Positions 31,134 to 40,957 of a stretch of 64,000 nt of DNA are shown piece by piece (position 1 is the first letter of the stretch; every line of letters starts with the position of its first letter). The notes below the pieces were generated by a model. It saw nothing but the letters and a program-made list of their open reading frames with translations. It had not been told where the DNA came from and ran no database searches. Position numbers and translations under genes: made by a program. The DNA is from Ascarosepion bandense. Lineage: Eukaryota; Mollusca; Cephalopoda; Sepiida; Sepiidae. Location of the stretch: contig JBBBDQ010000332.1 in the NCBI GenBank assembly GCA_037127315.1, forward strand, positions 2,495,501 to 2,559,500, written 5' to 3'.

Positions 31134-31539
31134 CGCACACCCACATATTTACCAGGTTCTTTATTAGACAGCATTTAGCTTATGGCATCTGGAACTTCCT
31201 TGCATTGTTCAAATTACAATTTTGGGTATTTCCGGTCTTTGAGGAATGGATTCCATTAAGCTATTATTCATCAGTGTGTGAATTATGAACAGTCTAAAAA
31301 TGCTTCCTCCATCGGTAATGAATGCAATTCTTATCAATTAGAACAGTCTGACTATTAGAAAACGGAACAGTGAGCCAAATACTTTTTTGTAGACCATTGT
31401 AAAAAGCTTTAGAATCTTATTTGCTGCTTCCTGACTTCTAAAACGTTTAGATAGGCACCAAAGCACTTTCATTCTCTCAACGGCGTTTTCATATGTTTCT
31501 TGTATTATTGGTTTTCAGGTTCCTTCTAAAGTCTACTTT
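31134..31539. other. unannotated AT-rich sequence
   Basis: Nothing recognised. Confidence 0.4.
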
Positions 31540-31683
31540 AGTTCGCCTATCGTCCGTTCACACTCTTCCCTGGCCTTTTCAACAGAAGTAGAGGTTTATT
31601 CATTGTTTCCTGTTTAGAATTCGGGTTCTAGAATTTTCTAAAGCCTTTAGATTTGTTTCTCTTTCCACTAGTCTGTTTGTTTT
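31540..31683 (+). mobile_element. degenerate LINE-A 5' monomer
   Basis: Contains CGCCTATCGTCCGTTCACAC, TCCTGTTTAGAATTCGGGTT, an eroded form of the monomer. It lies head-on against the LINE-A stub that follows on the opposite strand. Confidence 0.5.
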
Positions 31684-31985
31684 TTTTCCTTTATTTCATT
31701 TCACCCCAAACAAGTTAATAAAGCCTCTAAGATGCAGGGGATTACTATGTGTTTGAGAATACGAGAAAAATACTAAAAATCTAAGGAGAATTGATAAAAC
31801 AGTAAATCATGATTGACATTGTATTTAAATTACTGAACATTAAAGTTGACTGGGAAAAAAGAAGCTGGAAGAGAGTTCTACAAGCAAGAAGTTCGAGAGA
31901 AGAAACTGTTAGCATAAAACTTACGGCTACATCTAGTCATATAAACTGAAAAATAAGACCTAGTTGCCAATCTAGTCAGTCAGTC
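31684..31985 (-). mobile_element. LINE-A-related 3' stub, diverged
   Basis: TTTCACCCCAAACAAG terminus, GATGCAGGGGATTACTATG, then the C-terminal coding complement (CTTACGGCTACATCTAGTC). Same variant group as 15925-16190. Confidence 0.65.
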
Positions 31986-32200
31986 AAGTGCCATACGTCA
32001 TACCCGCTTCGGCGATCATGTCTCGAAAGAGACATGAGTGACTGCGTAGAATATTTTCCTGCATGAGGTTACATTTATTTTCTGCGATAGACTGGTTGCC
32101 AACCAAAGTTATAGAACCCAATCTTTCCTACTGTTTAACTCAAAGCTTGAGAAGGAAGAGGCGGAATAATATATTTCTCAAATATATTTACGAGTATCAG
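31978..32200 (-). mobile_element. SINE-1 copy, head missing
   Basis: Tail with AGTGCCATACGTCATACC and an intact hairpin (CATGTCTCGAAAGAGACATG), body to the TTATTCCGCC-like region, then broken at 32200 where the next SINE-1 begins. Confidence 0.8.
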
Positions 32201-32202
32201 TC

Positions 32203-32500
32203 AGTATAGGTGCCATACGTGATACACGCTTGGGCGATCATGTCTCTAAAGAGACATGACTGACTGGGCAGGAGATTATCCCGCAGTAGGTTGCCATTGC
32301 TTTCTGCGGTAGACTGGTTGCCGACCAAGGCTATAGAACCCAATCTGTCCTGCTATTTAACCCATAACTGGAAGGAAGAGATGGATTAATACCTTTCCCA
32401 AGGGTATTTGCGCGTAAGTGAATACAATGGATTCAGCTGGAATTCGAACTCGGCTCCCCGGTTTCTCGTTCCGAGCCGATATCCACTGTACCACAATGTA
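32203..32500 (-). mobile_element. SINE-1 copy, full length
   Basis: All parts present, including hairpin CATGTCTCTAAAGAGACATG and B box complement GGAATTCGAACTCGG. It directly follows the truncated copy in the same orientation, and probably inserted into it. Confidence 0.85.
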
Positions 32501-32726
32501 GAAAAAGCACAGGGAAGCTTCCTTTGCGGCGGTGGGAAAGGGGCTAAAGCCATTAGGCCATGTCAGGACCAGTAACATTGCAGATACTTCTTCATATTTT
32601 ATGAAGAATCTCTAAATATATATCAGGAGCATCAGACCAGGTGTGACTGTAATAATCTTAACAAAGACGAACAGTAGACTTGTAAATGTCCTCTGTACTA
32701 TAATAAGGACAGTAGTGTATTTATTT

Positions 32727-32727
<1 letters not shown>

Positions 32728-32799
<72 letters not shown>

Positions 32800-32800
32800 C
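32728..32800. repeat. (CA)n(TA)n microsatellite
   Basis: About 23 CA units then about 13 TA units, abutting a Ribo-SINE. Confidence 0.95.
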
Positions 32801-33049
32801 AGTAGCTACTCTAGCATCTACGCATCGTTCATTCAGCAATGAATTAGAACACTCTCAGCTATTGGGCGTGTATAATGATAATATACACGACGCTATAAAG
32901 TCTGCCTTCTTCTACCTAGCGCCCATAGCTCAGAGATAGAATCGCCTACTGACGCCAATTCAGTCGGGTTTCAATCCTGGGTTAAAAACAATCGGAGTCT
33001 AACCGTACTGATGAGCTGTGATACAGCGAAACAGATCTGTCTGCGGATG

Positions 33050-33056
<7 letters not shown>
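32801..33056 (+). mobile_element. Ribo-SINE copy 1 (best ribozyme)
   Basis: About 255 bp. CTAGCATCTACGCATCGTTC (body), tRNA-like head with A box TAGCTCAGAGATAG (32926-32939) and B box GGTTTCAATCC (32967-32977), then the hammerhead whose core starts 31 nt after the B box. It ends GGATGACTA against (TA)n. The A and B boxes make a plausible internal Pol III promoter. Relative to the copy at 35925 it lacks the first ~70 bp. Schistosome Sm-alpha repeats are a known precedent for a Pol III SINE-like repeat with a hammerhead. Confidence 0.8.
33003..33046 (+). ncRNA. type I hammerhead ribozyme, all core positions intact
   Basis: Stem I CCGTA (33003-33007) with TGCGG (33042-33046; one G-U pair). Core CTGATGA (33008-33014). 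Stem II GCTG (33015-33018) and CAGC (33024-33027) with loop TGATA. GAAAC (33028-33032). Stem III ACAG/CTGT within the palindrome ACAGATCTGT (33031-33040). Cleavage site GTC, cut predicted after C at 33041. Every invariant position of the family is present, so self-cleavage is plausible. Confidence 0.9.

Positions 33057-33101
<45 letters not shown>
33055..33101. repeat. (TA)n microsatellite
   Basis: About 22 TA units directly after the Ribo-SINE end. Confidence 0.95.
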
Positions 33102-33104
<3 letters not shown>

Positions 33105-33339
33105 ACAGTTGTGTATTTATTTGTATAAACACATATATGTGTGTGTTCGCATGTGTGTATAAAAATAAATAAACAACTGTCTTTATTATAGTAAAAAGTG
33201 TATATACATATATATATGATTTGTTTGAACATTATTTTTGACCAATACTCGTATTTAAGTAGATATTCTGTTTGTAATCAAACAGTTTTATGTATTTATT
33301 TATACCGGCCTGATTATTTACGATAAATTTCTGTTACCA
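33102..33339. other. unannotated AT-rich sequence
   Basis: Contains an inverted pair, AAAGACAGTTGTGTATTTAT (33101-33120) against ATAAATAAACAACTGTCTTT (33164-33183), a short imperfect hairpin. Confidence 0.5.
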
Positions 33340-33455
33340 AATTGTGTGTCATTCGGCAGCATTCGAACTTGCGACCCTTATCTATATAAGAGAAGCCACC
33401 ATTTGGTCTGGCGCATCTTGCACCTCTCGACCACGAATGACCATCATTCTAAATG
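33340..33455 (-). mobile_element. SINE-4 candidate, tRNA-derived
   Basis: On the minus strand: A box TGGTCGAGAGGTGCAAG, B box GCAAGTTCGAATGCTGCC, about 55 bp apart as in tRNAs with a long variable arm. Single copy here. Confidence 0.5.
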
Positions 33456-33835
33456 AAGCCAAATCAAGCCTATATAACACAATTTTCGATTCATCGTAAT
33501 AACCATATCTGCTCTGAAATATATCCTAATGTAAACAAATGTGAACATGTAACGGAAATTAAATAAATATATAATACTTTTCGATTAGAAATAGAATATC
33601 TACTTAAATACGAGTATCGATAAAAAATAATGTTCAAACAAATCATTTCAATTGATCGGTTATTTATTATCAATTTAGTTAATCTTTGTTAATTTCCTTT
33701 CAACTGTTAGAATTACTTCTAAAGTAAAATTTAACATCCAATTATTACCTGAAAAAAGCTATATCCAAACATCACAATGGAACAGGAAATAAATGTAATG
33801 CCTTTTAGAAAAACTTGTCATTTAAAACCATATCA

Positions 33836-34113
33836 GTTAGTTAGTTGAGTGTCATACGTGCTACACGCTTGGGCGATCATCTCGAAAGATGGGCAGAATA
33901 TTATCCCGCAGTAGGTTGCCATTCTTTCCTGAGGTAGATTGGTTGCCAGCCATAACTACAGAATCGAATCTGTCTTGTTATTTAACTCATAACTGGAGGG
34001 AGAGACGGATTAATACCTTTCTCAAGGTTATGGGAGCGTAAGTGTATGCAGGGAATTCAACTGGAATTTGAACTCGGCTCCCCGCTTCCGAGCCGATATC
34101 CACTGCACCACAA
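33836..34113 (-). mobile_element. SINE-1 copy
   Basis: Complete order from tail (GAGTGTCATACGTGCTACAC) to head (CACTGCACCACAAC). The tail hairpin is partly deleted (CATCTCGAAAGATG). Confidence 0.85.
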
Positions 34114-34233
34114 CAAGAATCCAAATTTGCTTAATAAAAAAGTGATTTGATGACCACATGCAGTCATAGAAAAAAAACACTTAAATTCTTAGACCCAGAT
34201 TGATATAGATCCCTCTTTGGTTTGAACTATTTT

Positions 34234-34285
<52 letters not shown>

Positions 34286-34798
34286 TCCCCTGCAACATTA
34301 CTTTTAACAATTATGAATTGAACTCCTTTTGCCTTTTCTCCTTACATTTTTCATTCTTAATTCTAACTTTTAGCTCTTAATTTTTTTCATTTTTACTTTA
34401 TTTTATTTTATCTTATTTAAAATGTTAATCATCCCTACATTTTGCTGTACATGTAGTATTTGAATATTTGAATTTTTAAGACTCATGATATACCCACCTC
34501 GATTTCTTCTCTCTGGATTTTATTATCTTTTATTTTTATTTTAATATTAATTTTAATTCTAATTTTATTTTAATTTCGATTGCAAATTTCAATTTTAAAT
34601 TTCCATCCATATGTAACTGTAGAGTATTTATTTTTGTTATTAAAAAAGCAGTAACATAAGTTTATAAGATTTAGTTCCCATGAACATTGTGTGAACTTAA
34701 ATTCAAATCTATTAAACTGACAGTTTGAAATGTGCACCTGATGATTGCATAACGCATGAAACTTCGAGTGGTTCCATAGATGTATGATAATACGTATA

Positions 34799-34837
<39 letters not shown>

Positions 34838-34892
34838 GTATATATATATATATATATATACATATGTATATTTATTGATTTACGTCACTATA

Positions 34893-34955
<63 letters not shown>

Positions 34956-34974
34956 TAAATACAAGTGAAGAGAA
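34114..34974. other. unannotated; microsatellites at 34227-34287 and 34806-34950
   Basis: A (TTTC)n run at 34227-34287 and (TA)n/(TG)n runs at 34806-34950. At 34727-34765 a hammerhead-like string CTGATGA, TGC/GCA, GAAAC occurs, but stem I is absent and the cleavage base is wrong. Confidence 0.5.
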
Positions 34975-35173
34975 CTAACAGTTTTACAATTCTGAGTTCT
35001 TCGGCATTTACTCTTTCTTTTTTTTTTTTATAAAAGTGCACAACACAATAAATATTGTAGACCATAGTGTAATTAATTAAAATCATTTTCACAGCAATGA
35101 TCTAACCTTGCCTGATAATGAGATAGAAATTTCAGTGTCGCAATGTAATTTTAATTAAAAAACAAATTTAATT
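34975..35173 (+). mobile_element. second copy of the 15630 hammerhead element, eroded
   Basis: Starts ACAGTTTTACAATTCTGAG, shares TTTTTTTATAAAAGTGC and AATAAATATTGTAGA. The ribozyme region reads CTGATAA, GAG, then a deletion removes GAAAC and stem III, leaving GTCGCAATGT. Confidence 0.65.
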
Positions 35174-35196
35174 ATATATATATATATATATATATA

Positions 35197-35900
35197 AGAA
35201 GGTTGGGTCATTATGTCGATCCAAGATGTTTTTTCCACCTGAATCCATCCTGCATATATACAAGTCAACCATCCGTCCGTGCATGGAGTACTGCTGCCAT
35301 TTATGGTCAGGTGCCCCTGCCGTTCTCCTCAGTGTTCTTGACAAGCTTCAAAGGAGAGTCTGTAATGTGATAGGTACTGATCTGGCGACTCGTCTGCAGC
35401 CACTTCCCCATCATCGAAATGTGGCCTCCCTTTGTCTGTTCTATAAATACTTTCATGGCTTCTGCTCGGACGAGCTTAAGTCACTGATGCCTCCTCAACA
35501 GGTGTTTACTGGTGCAACCAGACTGGCAACTGGGTCCCACCCATTCACAGTCAGGTTAGTCAAATGCAGACGACAATTCTACTCCTGCAGCTTCTTCTCT
35601 CGCACTTCCCGCCTGTGGAACTCGCTCCCGTATTCTTGCTTTCCTGACGGCTACAACCTCCAGAAATTTAAATGCAAAGTCAATACGCATCTACTAACCA
35701 CTGGACTCTAGCTCTCTCCCCACCCCTGTATAACCTTCCTTTTCTCTCCACCTATGTATCTGTCATCGCACCTGCTTTCTATTGTCCCTTTCTAACTAGT
35801 TTGTACTCCTCACTCTTTTCTAATTAATCTTTTTACATTTATGTAACCCCCTGCACATCAGTGGCATTTCCGCCTTGCTCGGGGTGAATGATTAAAAAAA
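35197..35900 (+). mobile_element. LINE-A, 5'-truncated, open C-terminal frame
   Basis: Begins within the RT C-terminal coding region, keeps that frame open to its stop at 35711, then a ~190-bp 3' UTR ending ATCAGTGGCATTTCCGCC, CTCGGGGTGAATGATTAAAA. The best-preserved LINE-A 3' end here. Flanked by (TA)n on both sides. Confidence 0.9.
35226..35711 (+). CDS. C-terminal fragment of LINE-A reverse transcriptase
   Basis: 161 codons, open throughout. ESILHIYKSTIRPCMEYC is the conserved segment after the RT thumb; DKLQRRVCNVIG, FYKYFHGFCSDEL, and RTSRLWNSLPYSCFPDGYNL follow, the usual C-terminus of jockey/CR1-like RTs. The ATG at 35226 is internal; upstream in-frame sequence (KKFGSLCRS-like, from 35198) belongs to the same protein. 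No catalytic domain, so no function expected. Confidence 0.85.
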   Translation: MFFPPESILHIYKSTIRPCMEYCCHLWSGAPAVLLSVLDKLQRRVCNVIGTDLATRLQPLPHHRNVASLCLFYKYFHGFCSDELKSLMPPQQVFTGATRLATGSHPFTVRLVKCRRQFYSCSFFSRTSRLWNSLPYSCFPDGYNLQKFKCKVNTHLLTTGL

Positions 35901-35924
35901 TATATATATATACATATATATGTC

Positions 35925-36246
35925 TGCGGATGACTATTTACGCTCTCACACCCTGATTGAATACTCTGGAAGAATGGTAGATTCTGAAAAAACAGTAACT
36001 ATTCTAGCATCTACGCATCGTTCATTCAGTAAGGAATTAGAACACTCTAACTACTGACGTGTGTTTACATAGTATATCACACGCTAATAGTCAACCGCCT
36101 TCTACCGGGCGCCCATAGCTCAGAGGTAGTATCGCCGACTGACGCTAACTCGGTCGGGTTTCAATTCTGAGTAAAAGCAATCGGATGTCTAAGGGTATTG
36201 ATGAGCTGCGATACAGCAAAACAGATCTGTCTTCGGATGACTATAT
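35925..36246 (+). mobile_element. Ribo-SINE copy 2, unit runs from cleavage site to cleavage site
   Basis: The left end, GTC-TGCGGATGACTA at 35922-35936, equals the 3' side of a hammerhead cleavage site. The unit then runs ~307 bp through CTAGCATCTACGCATCGTTC, A box TAGCTCAGAGGTAG, B box GGTTTCAATTC (36157-36167) and its own hammerhead, ending at GTC (36229-36231) followed by TTCGGATGACTA. The element thus looks like one monomer released by self-cleavage, or a circle opened there. Confidence 0.75.
36193..36236 (+). ncRNA. hammerhead ribozyme-like motif, two core mutations
   Basis: TTGATGA instead of CTGATGA (36198-36204), AAAAC instead of GAAAC (36218-36222). Stem II GCTG/CAGC and stem III palindrome ACAGATCTGT intact. 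Stem I weakened. Probably inactive. Confidence 0.8.
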
Positions 36247-36611
36247 ATATACATATATTTCTTGTCACGCTTAGGAGAGGTTGGTATTTTTCATGTTTTA
36301 ATGTAAGATACTCAGTATCAGTATACATCAATATATATGTTGCCCTAATTTTAGACAGTATATTTATGCAAATACTTTGCTGTCATTTTTTGGCGGCACG
36401 GACCCACACGTATAAGATAGTTTATAGTAAGAGAAATTGTCTAACACGGTAGAGTGAACCACCTTTCCAAGCGAGTGATTCAATATAATCATTCCACTTC
36501 CTGTCAGCGGAAAAAGAGAAATGTTTTTTTTTTCTTACATTGTTTTATTGGCATCATCGCCTTGCTTGGAGTGAATTGATATTTTTAAAAATTCACGGCT
36601 GGTTCTCTTAT
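36247..36611. other. unannotated; LINE-A tail piece at 36530-36590
   Basis: TTTTATTGGCATCATCGCC, CTTGCTTGGAGTGAATTGAT at about 36543-36583 is the last ~60 bp of LINE-A on the plus strand. The rest is unassigned. Confidence 0.5.
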
Positions 36612-37371
36612 CATTGACAAGCAGTATATCCCGGCGTTGCTCGAGTGTAATGAAAGCTTTAAAATTAATCCATTGTCCTGGAGCTCAGACTCTTTGGACG
36701 ATGGCACGAAAGACTAAAAAGCAATAGCTGGTTCCAGTTAAAGCGAAACCGTAGACTGAAAGAAAAATGAATGGATGTAAGTCAAATTTTCATTTCCTGG
36801 TATCGATATCAAAAAGTTTTTTTCGTCGTAAACTGAATTTTGAAGGCTAAATAAGTCCTCTGAGTAAATGGTATCATGGCTGAGACTAAGAACTACAATT
36901 ATACCTACTTAGAGCCAAACAAAAAGCAAAACTAAAATAAAAGGGCTGAAAAAATACAGACATACAGGCAGATAAACAGACATACACACACAAACATCTT
37001 GCCTTTTATATATATATATCTATTATGGATTTTCTGCACTGTTGTAAGTACTGCGACCTTGAAACTTCTGAATATCGTTTCTTATGTCTCTGAGTGTATC
37101 AAATTCGATTAAAATCGGACCACTTCTTCTATAACCAGATTTTTTCGATTATCGATTTTCGATATTTATCAGGGGTACCTCGACACAAAACCTAGCTAAG
37201 AACACTCGCAGACGCTTATAGTATAATAGTGTAAATTTTCTAGAAAATCGGTTCAGCCGTTTCGGAGTCTATAGGTAACAGACACACACATACACAGACA
37301 GACAGACAGACAGACACACACACAGGCACACACACAAACACAGACAAAGTTCCATTTATAAATAAGTTTAG
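36612..37371 (+). mobile_element. ME element copy d, full length
   Basis: AGCAGTATATCCCGGCGTTG start, both modules, inter-module CTTGCCTTTTATATATATAT at about 37001-37020, GACA and CA repeats at 37280-37335, end TTCCATTTATAAATAAGTTT. Confidence 0.85.
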
Positions 37372-37825
37372 CTTAGATGTGGATCTTGAGTGAAGCAGCA
37401 TCATTTTTGTTAAACAGTTGAACGTCTGCTCTGTTATCATGAAGCCAATCATGATGCTCTCGTATAAGAACGGCAAATGCCTCTATTATAAGTATATCAG
37501 TTTTCTGTGAGATTTCCCAGACGATTCGATGTCATAAAGTTTATCTGTATTGAGCCAAGTGAGGTTTAATTCTATCAGATAACACGTTCTTCGTATCGCT
37601 GGATTTCAATGGCAAAACGCTAATGCGCTTTGAGATCGATGAGTTGGTTCTAGGCTTCGGTCGAGTAACGTGAAAGAGATATTTCCTCCGCAAAATAATG
37701 ACATAATAACAGATGTGTAAAGTGTCATTATGCATAGTGAACCGTAATCTAGAAGATAGCCAATGTGAACCACACAATCCTTTCCTTAGCTGCGTAATGT
37801 GTTTTGCCAGGGCTACATACTGATG
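37372..37825. other. unannotated sequence
   Basis: Less AT-rich than average with an open minus-strand frame (37541-37939) that runs into the following SINE, so it is not a gene. No similarity recognised. Confidence 0.4.
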
Positions 37826-38125
37826 TGCGTTGTGGTGCATTGGATATCGGCTCGAAACGAGAAATCGGGGAGCCGAGTTCGAATTCCGGTTGAATTCATT
37901 GCATTCACTTACGCAAAAATACCCTTGAGAAAGGTCCATCTATTCCTTCCAGTTATGGGTTAAATAACAGGACAGATTGGGTTCAATAGCCCTGGTCGGC
38001 AACCAGCCTACCACAGAAAGCAATGGCAACCTACTGCGGGATAATCTTCTGCCCAGTCAGTCATGTCTCTTTCGAGACATAATCGCCCAAGCGTGTATCA
38101 TGTATGGTAATTAACTGACTGACAT
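37826..38125 (+). mobile_element. SINE-1 copy, full length
   Basis: ATGTGCGTTGTGGTGCATTG head, B box AGTTCGAATTCCGG, body, AGTCAGTCATG hairpin and TTAACTGACTGA end. A ~15-bp deletion in the body. Confidence 0.9.
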
Positions 38126-38157
38126 ACGGTTTTGAATTCAGAGATCTTCTTCGACTA

Positions 38158-38222
38158 GAGTTGTTGCCAATCAAGGCTAAAGGGCTCAGACTGCCCTACT
38201 ATTTAATCTATAGTGGGAATAT
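38158..38222 (-). mobile_element. SINE-1 body fragment
   Basis: TTGTTGCCAATCAAGGCTAA, GACTGCCCTACTATTTAATC matches the middle of SINE-1 in reverse. Confidence 0.5.
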
Positions 38223-38282
38223 AACTTACAGAGTAAAGTTTTTTGTATTTTATTTTTGTTGTTATGAGTTTGTAAGAGTGAT

Positions 38283-38740
38283 TTTTTTTAAAATCATGTC
38301 ACCCCAAGCAAGGCATTCCACTGCCACTATAGCGCAGGGGGTTACACAGGGCGATAGACGAGTTAGGATGTACATAGGGAGAGAGTTAGAGAGAATGGGA
38401 GGGTTAGTGTGTTAGGAGGTGTCTATTGACCTTACATTTAAACTCCTGGAGGTTATAGCAGTCGGGGAAGCAAGCATGTGGAAGGGAATTCTACAGGTGG
38501 GAAGTGAGAGAAGTGAAGCTGTTGGAGTAGAAATTGCAGTTACATTTCATCGGTTTCACTGTAAAAGTGTGGGACCTACTTGCCAATCTAGTATCTCGTG
38601 CAAACTCACACCTAGGGGGCATCAGAGATTTAAGTTCATCAGAGCAGAAGTCATGAAAGTATTTATAGAAGAGTCACAGGGAAGCCACGTCACGCCGGTG
38701 GGAGAGTGACTGCAGGCGGTCAGCTAAGTCGATGATGGTA
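38283..38740 (-). mobile_element. LINE-A 3' stub
   Basis: AATCATGTCACCCCAAGCAA terminus, GCGCAGGGGGTTACACAG, and the complement of the C-terminal coding region up to the CGGTCAGCTAAGTCGATG region. Same subfamily as 10148-10475 (both have CATTCCACTGCCACTAT). Confidence 0.8.
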
Positions 38741-38864
38741 CCTAAAATATGTAGAAATAGAGAGAAGAAATGTGTGAGTGAGAGAGTGCTAGATCAATTA
38801 CGACTGAGTAGTGAGTTCGATCTTGACAAAATGCTCCACACGTTTATTTTTTTTTTTTTTAATT

Positions 38865-39035
38865 TTTTTTTTTTTTGCGGGGAGACCAGTTAATCAGCCA
38901 AGGCTAAATGGCCTAGCAAGCCCTCATAAACATATAGTTTATACTTTTCCCACAGGGCATTTGAAAGTAAGTGAATTTAACGAACTCGAATTTAAATTAG
39001 GTCATCCGATTCCTAATTTTGAGTCTGTTATGTCG
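38865..39035 (-). mobile_element. SINE-1-like fragment, diverged
   Basis: CAGCCAAGGCTAAATGGCC, TATACTTTTCCCACAGGGC, AAGTAAGTGAATTTAACGAA, follow SINE-1 order in reverse with heavy divergence. Preceded by a poly(T) run (38845-38876). Confidence 0.5.
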
Positions 39036-39526
39036 TGAGTAAGAATAAATAACTCAACAACAGGAATAGGTTAATTGTTGTATTCCGCGAAAATAGTATT
39101 TACAAAGGTTATTAGTATCCAATACAAGAATAAGGGTTAATCGTCTCAACCGTCGTAAGACGTAGTATGAGCAATGGGTACTTCCGGGTCGTCACCGGAA
39201 GTCTACGACTGACTTGTCGATCGGCTGCTCGGCACACTCTCCTACGTAGATGCCACCATTACTTTACATAGTAATGGAATAGTCCATTATAGCCGAATAG
39301 GCGCGGGCGTCCCAACAGAGTCGTTATTTGTTACTCTGTCGTAACTCCTATTAATGATCTGATGATGTTGAATTTCTTCACATCATAATGTTGTTTGATT
39401 ATTGTAATGGTACTGTTACGAGGAAAATTTCGAGATTCATCGAACGAGCAGCCGGTTAAAATTTATAAAAATTTATATCGGTTAAAATTTATAAAATCTT
39501 TCTCTGGAAGCAATCTTTCAGCAAAA
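39036..39526. other. unannotated, partly GC-richer; possible solo LTR
   Basis: 39150-39345 is GC-richer and contains a hairpin ACAGAGT...ACTCTGT (about 39316-39341). No homology recognised. An old solo LTR is conceivable but no termini or target duplication could be fixed. Confidence 0.25.
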
Positions 39527-39823
39527 TCAGTCAAGTGTCATACGTGATACACGCTTGGACGATCATGTCTCGAAAGAGACATGACTGACTGGGCAGAAGA
39601 TTATCCCGCAGTAGGTTGCTATTACTTTCTACGGGAGACTAGTTGCCAGCCAAGGCTATAGAACCCAATTTATCCTGTTATTTAATCCATAACTGGGGGA
39701 AGAGACGCATTAATACCTTTCCCAATGGTATTTGCGCATAAGTGAATGAAGAGAATTCAATTGGAATTCGAACTCGGCTCTCCGATTTGTCGTTCCGAGC
39801 CGTTGTCCACTGCACCACAGCGC
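39527..39823 (-). mobile_element. SINE-1 copy, full length
   Basis: Intact tail hairpin CATGTCTCGAAAGAGACATG (39565-39584), body, and head complement ending CACTGCACCACAGCGC. Confidence 0.9.
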
Positions 39824-40424
39824 AAATCCAGGACAGAAGAAAGCAGAAAATAACCTATTTAACGAGCTTGTTTAAATGGTTGAGAACATGAACTAGGAAA
39901 GATAACAAAAGAAAAAACTTTGTAAATGTCACAAATTTGTGGAGGAGCTATGATTGTCCACATTTTGAAGGGCCATGTCAAATGTCAATAAGTTACCTGA
40001 CCTGACCTAATGGGAGAGGTAGATTAATGACCTTCCGAAGCACAAAGTGGATACATTCTGCCACAGAGGAAATTTGAACTTGCAGTGGAGAAGTCAATTT
40101 TCCGGATCGTTAGGTTAAACACCGCTCATTAAAAGCTTATAAATTACAATATTAAGATGTTCTATCAAAAAAAAATTATTATTTTGTGAAAGGACACATT
40201 CATTTAATGAACAGTAAGTATGGCATTTTGTAATTTAAGTCGCTTAAACATGAAGTTTATTTTTTCTTTTGTATATCGCCTGTTTAGGCAACCGATATTT
40301 TACATTAATATTGCTTATGGCTTGACACCTTTTATCCTTTCTCTATGCCATAGGAAAACGTTCGCTTGGCCGGCCAAAGTTGAGATAAAAAGACAGCTTA
40401 AAGGGGGCTCTTAAGTGCTGTAAG
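39824..40424. other. mostly unannotated; tRNA-like remnant at 40000-40133
   Basis: 40000-40133 in reverse has a tRNA-like order (GGTGTTTAACCTAACGATCC, CAAGTTCAAATTTCC), probably an eroded SINE. The rest has no recognised feature. Confidence 0.35.
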
Positions 40425-40640
40425 ATTCCATACTCCTCCTGGGAATCCACTGCTAAAGAGAGAGCTGCTTGGAGATCCCAAATAAAATCTGGAGTTGCAA
40501 AATTTGAAGAGGGTCGCATCAGGGACCTCAAAGAGGGACGCCAGAAAAGGAAAGAGCAACAGGCTCTTTTGTGCAAAGATTGGCCTTATCAGCCACCTCC
40601 GCACCCACCCAAATCTTTAATGACCAGAAGTCATGGTCTT
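40425..40640 (+). pseudogene. C-terminal tail of a LINE-encoded protein
   Basis: One plus frame reads SSWESTAKERAAWRSQIKSG, then KFEEGRIRDLKEGRQKRKEQ. The ERAAWRS element followed by a charged helix is typical for the very end of proteins of several LINE groups. No start; the upstream frame is broken. It ends near a minus-strand RTE 3' terminus at 40676. Confidence 0.55.
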
Positions 40641-40675
40641 CTTTGCCTGTGAAGGATGAACATCAATGCCTCATT

Positions 40676-40740
40676 TTTTTTTCATCTTCTTGTGCCGTAT
40701 CCCTTCAGGACAAAGGTGATCAAGGACCTCCAATTTGTAA
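40676..40740 (-). mobile_element. RTE 3' terminus fragment
   Basis: TGCCGTATCCCTTCAGGACA, GGTGATCAAGGACCTCCA matches the 3' end of the other RTE copies (GTGCCCTGTCCCTTCAGGAC, GGCGATCATGGATCTCCA). Confidence 0.6.
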
Positions 40741-40957
40741 AAATCTTATGGAACAACCAGCCAGTAATCAACTAGAATAGAAATTGAATCTAACTGACTA
40801 AAAAACCACCAGGGAAAACTGGTAGGTGGTTTAAATAATAACCTGGAAGATTCCATTCTGTTACAGGCAAGCCTATTCTGTAAGCATTGTTTGGTTGATA
40901 ATTTCAGTGTGTATATTGAGCTCCATAAATATTCAGCACAATATCCACACTCTTGAA
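40741..40957. other. unannotated sequence
   Basis: Nothing recognised. Confidence 0.4.

Noticed and set aside
32920..32985. Functional tRNA gene at the head of the Ribo-SINE
   Set aside because: Alanine-tRNA-like boxes, but the D and anticodon arms do not pair properly; it serves at most as a promoter.
34727..34765. Hammerhead-like string CTGATGA...GCAT-GAAAC
   Set aside because: Core bases fit, but stem I cannot pair and the nucleotide at the cleavage site would be G.
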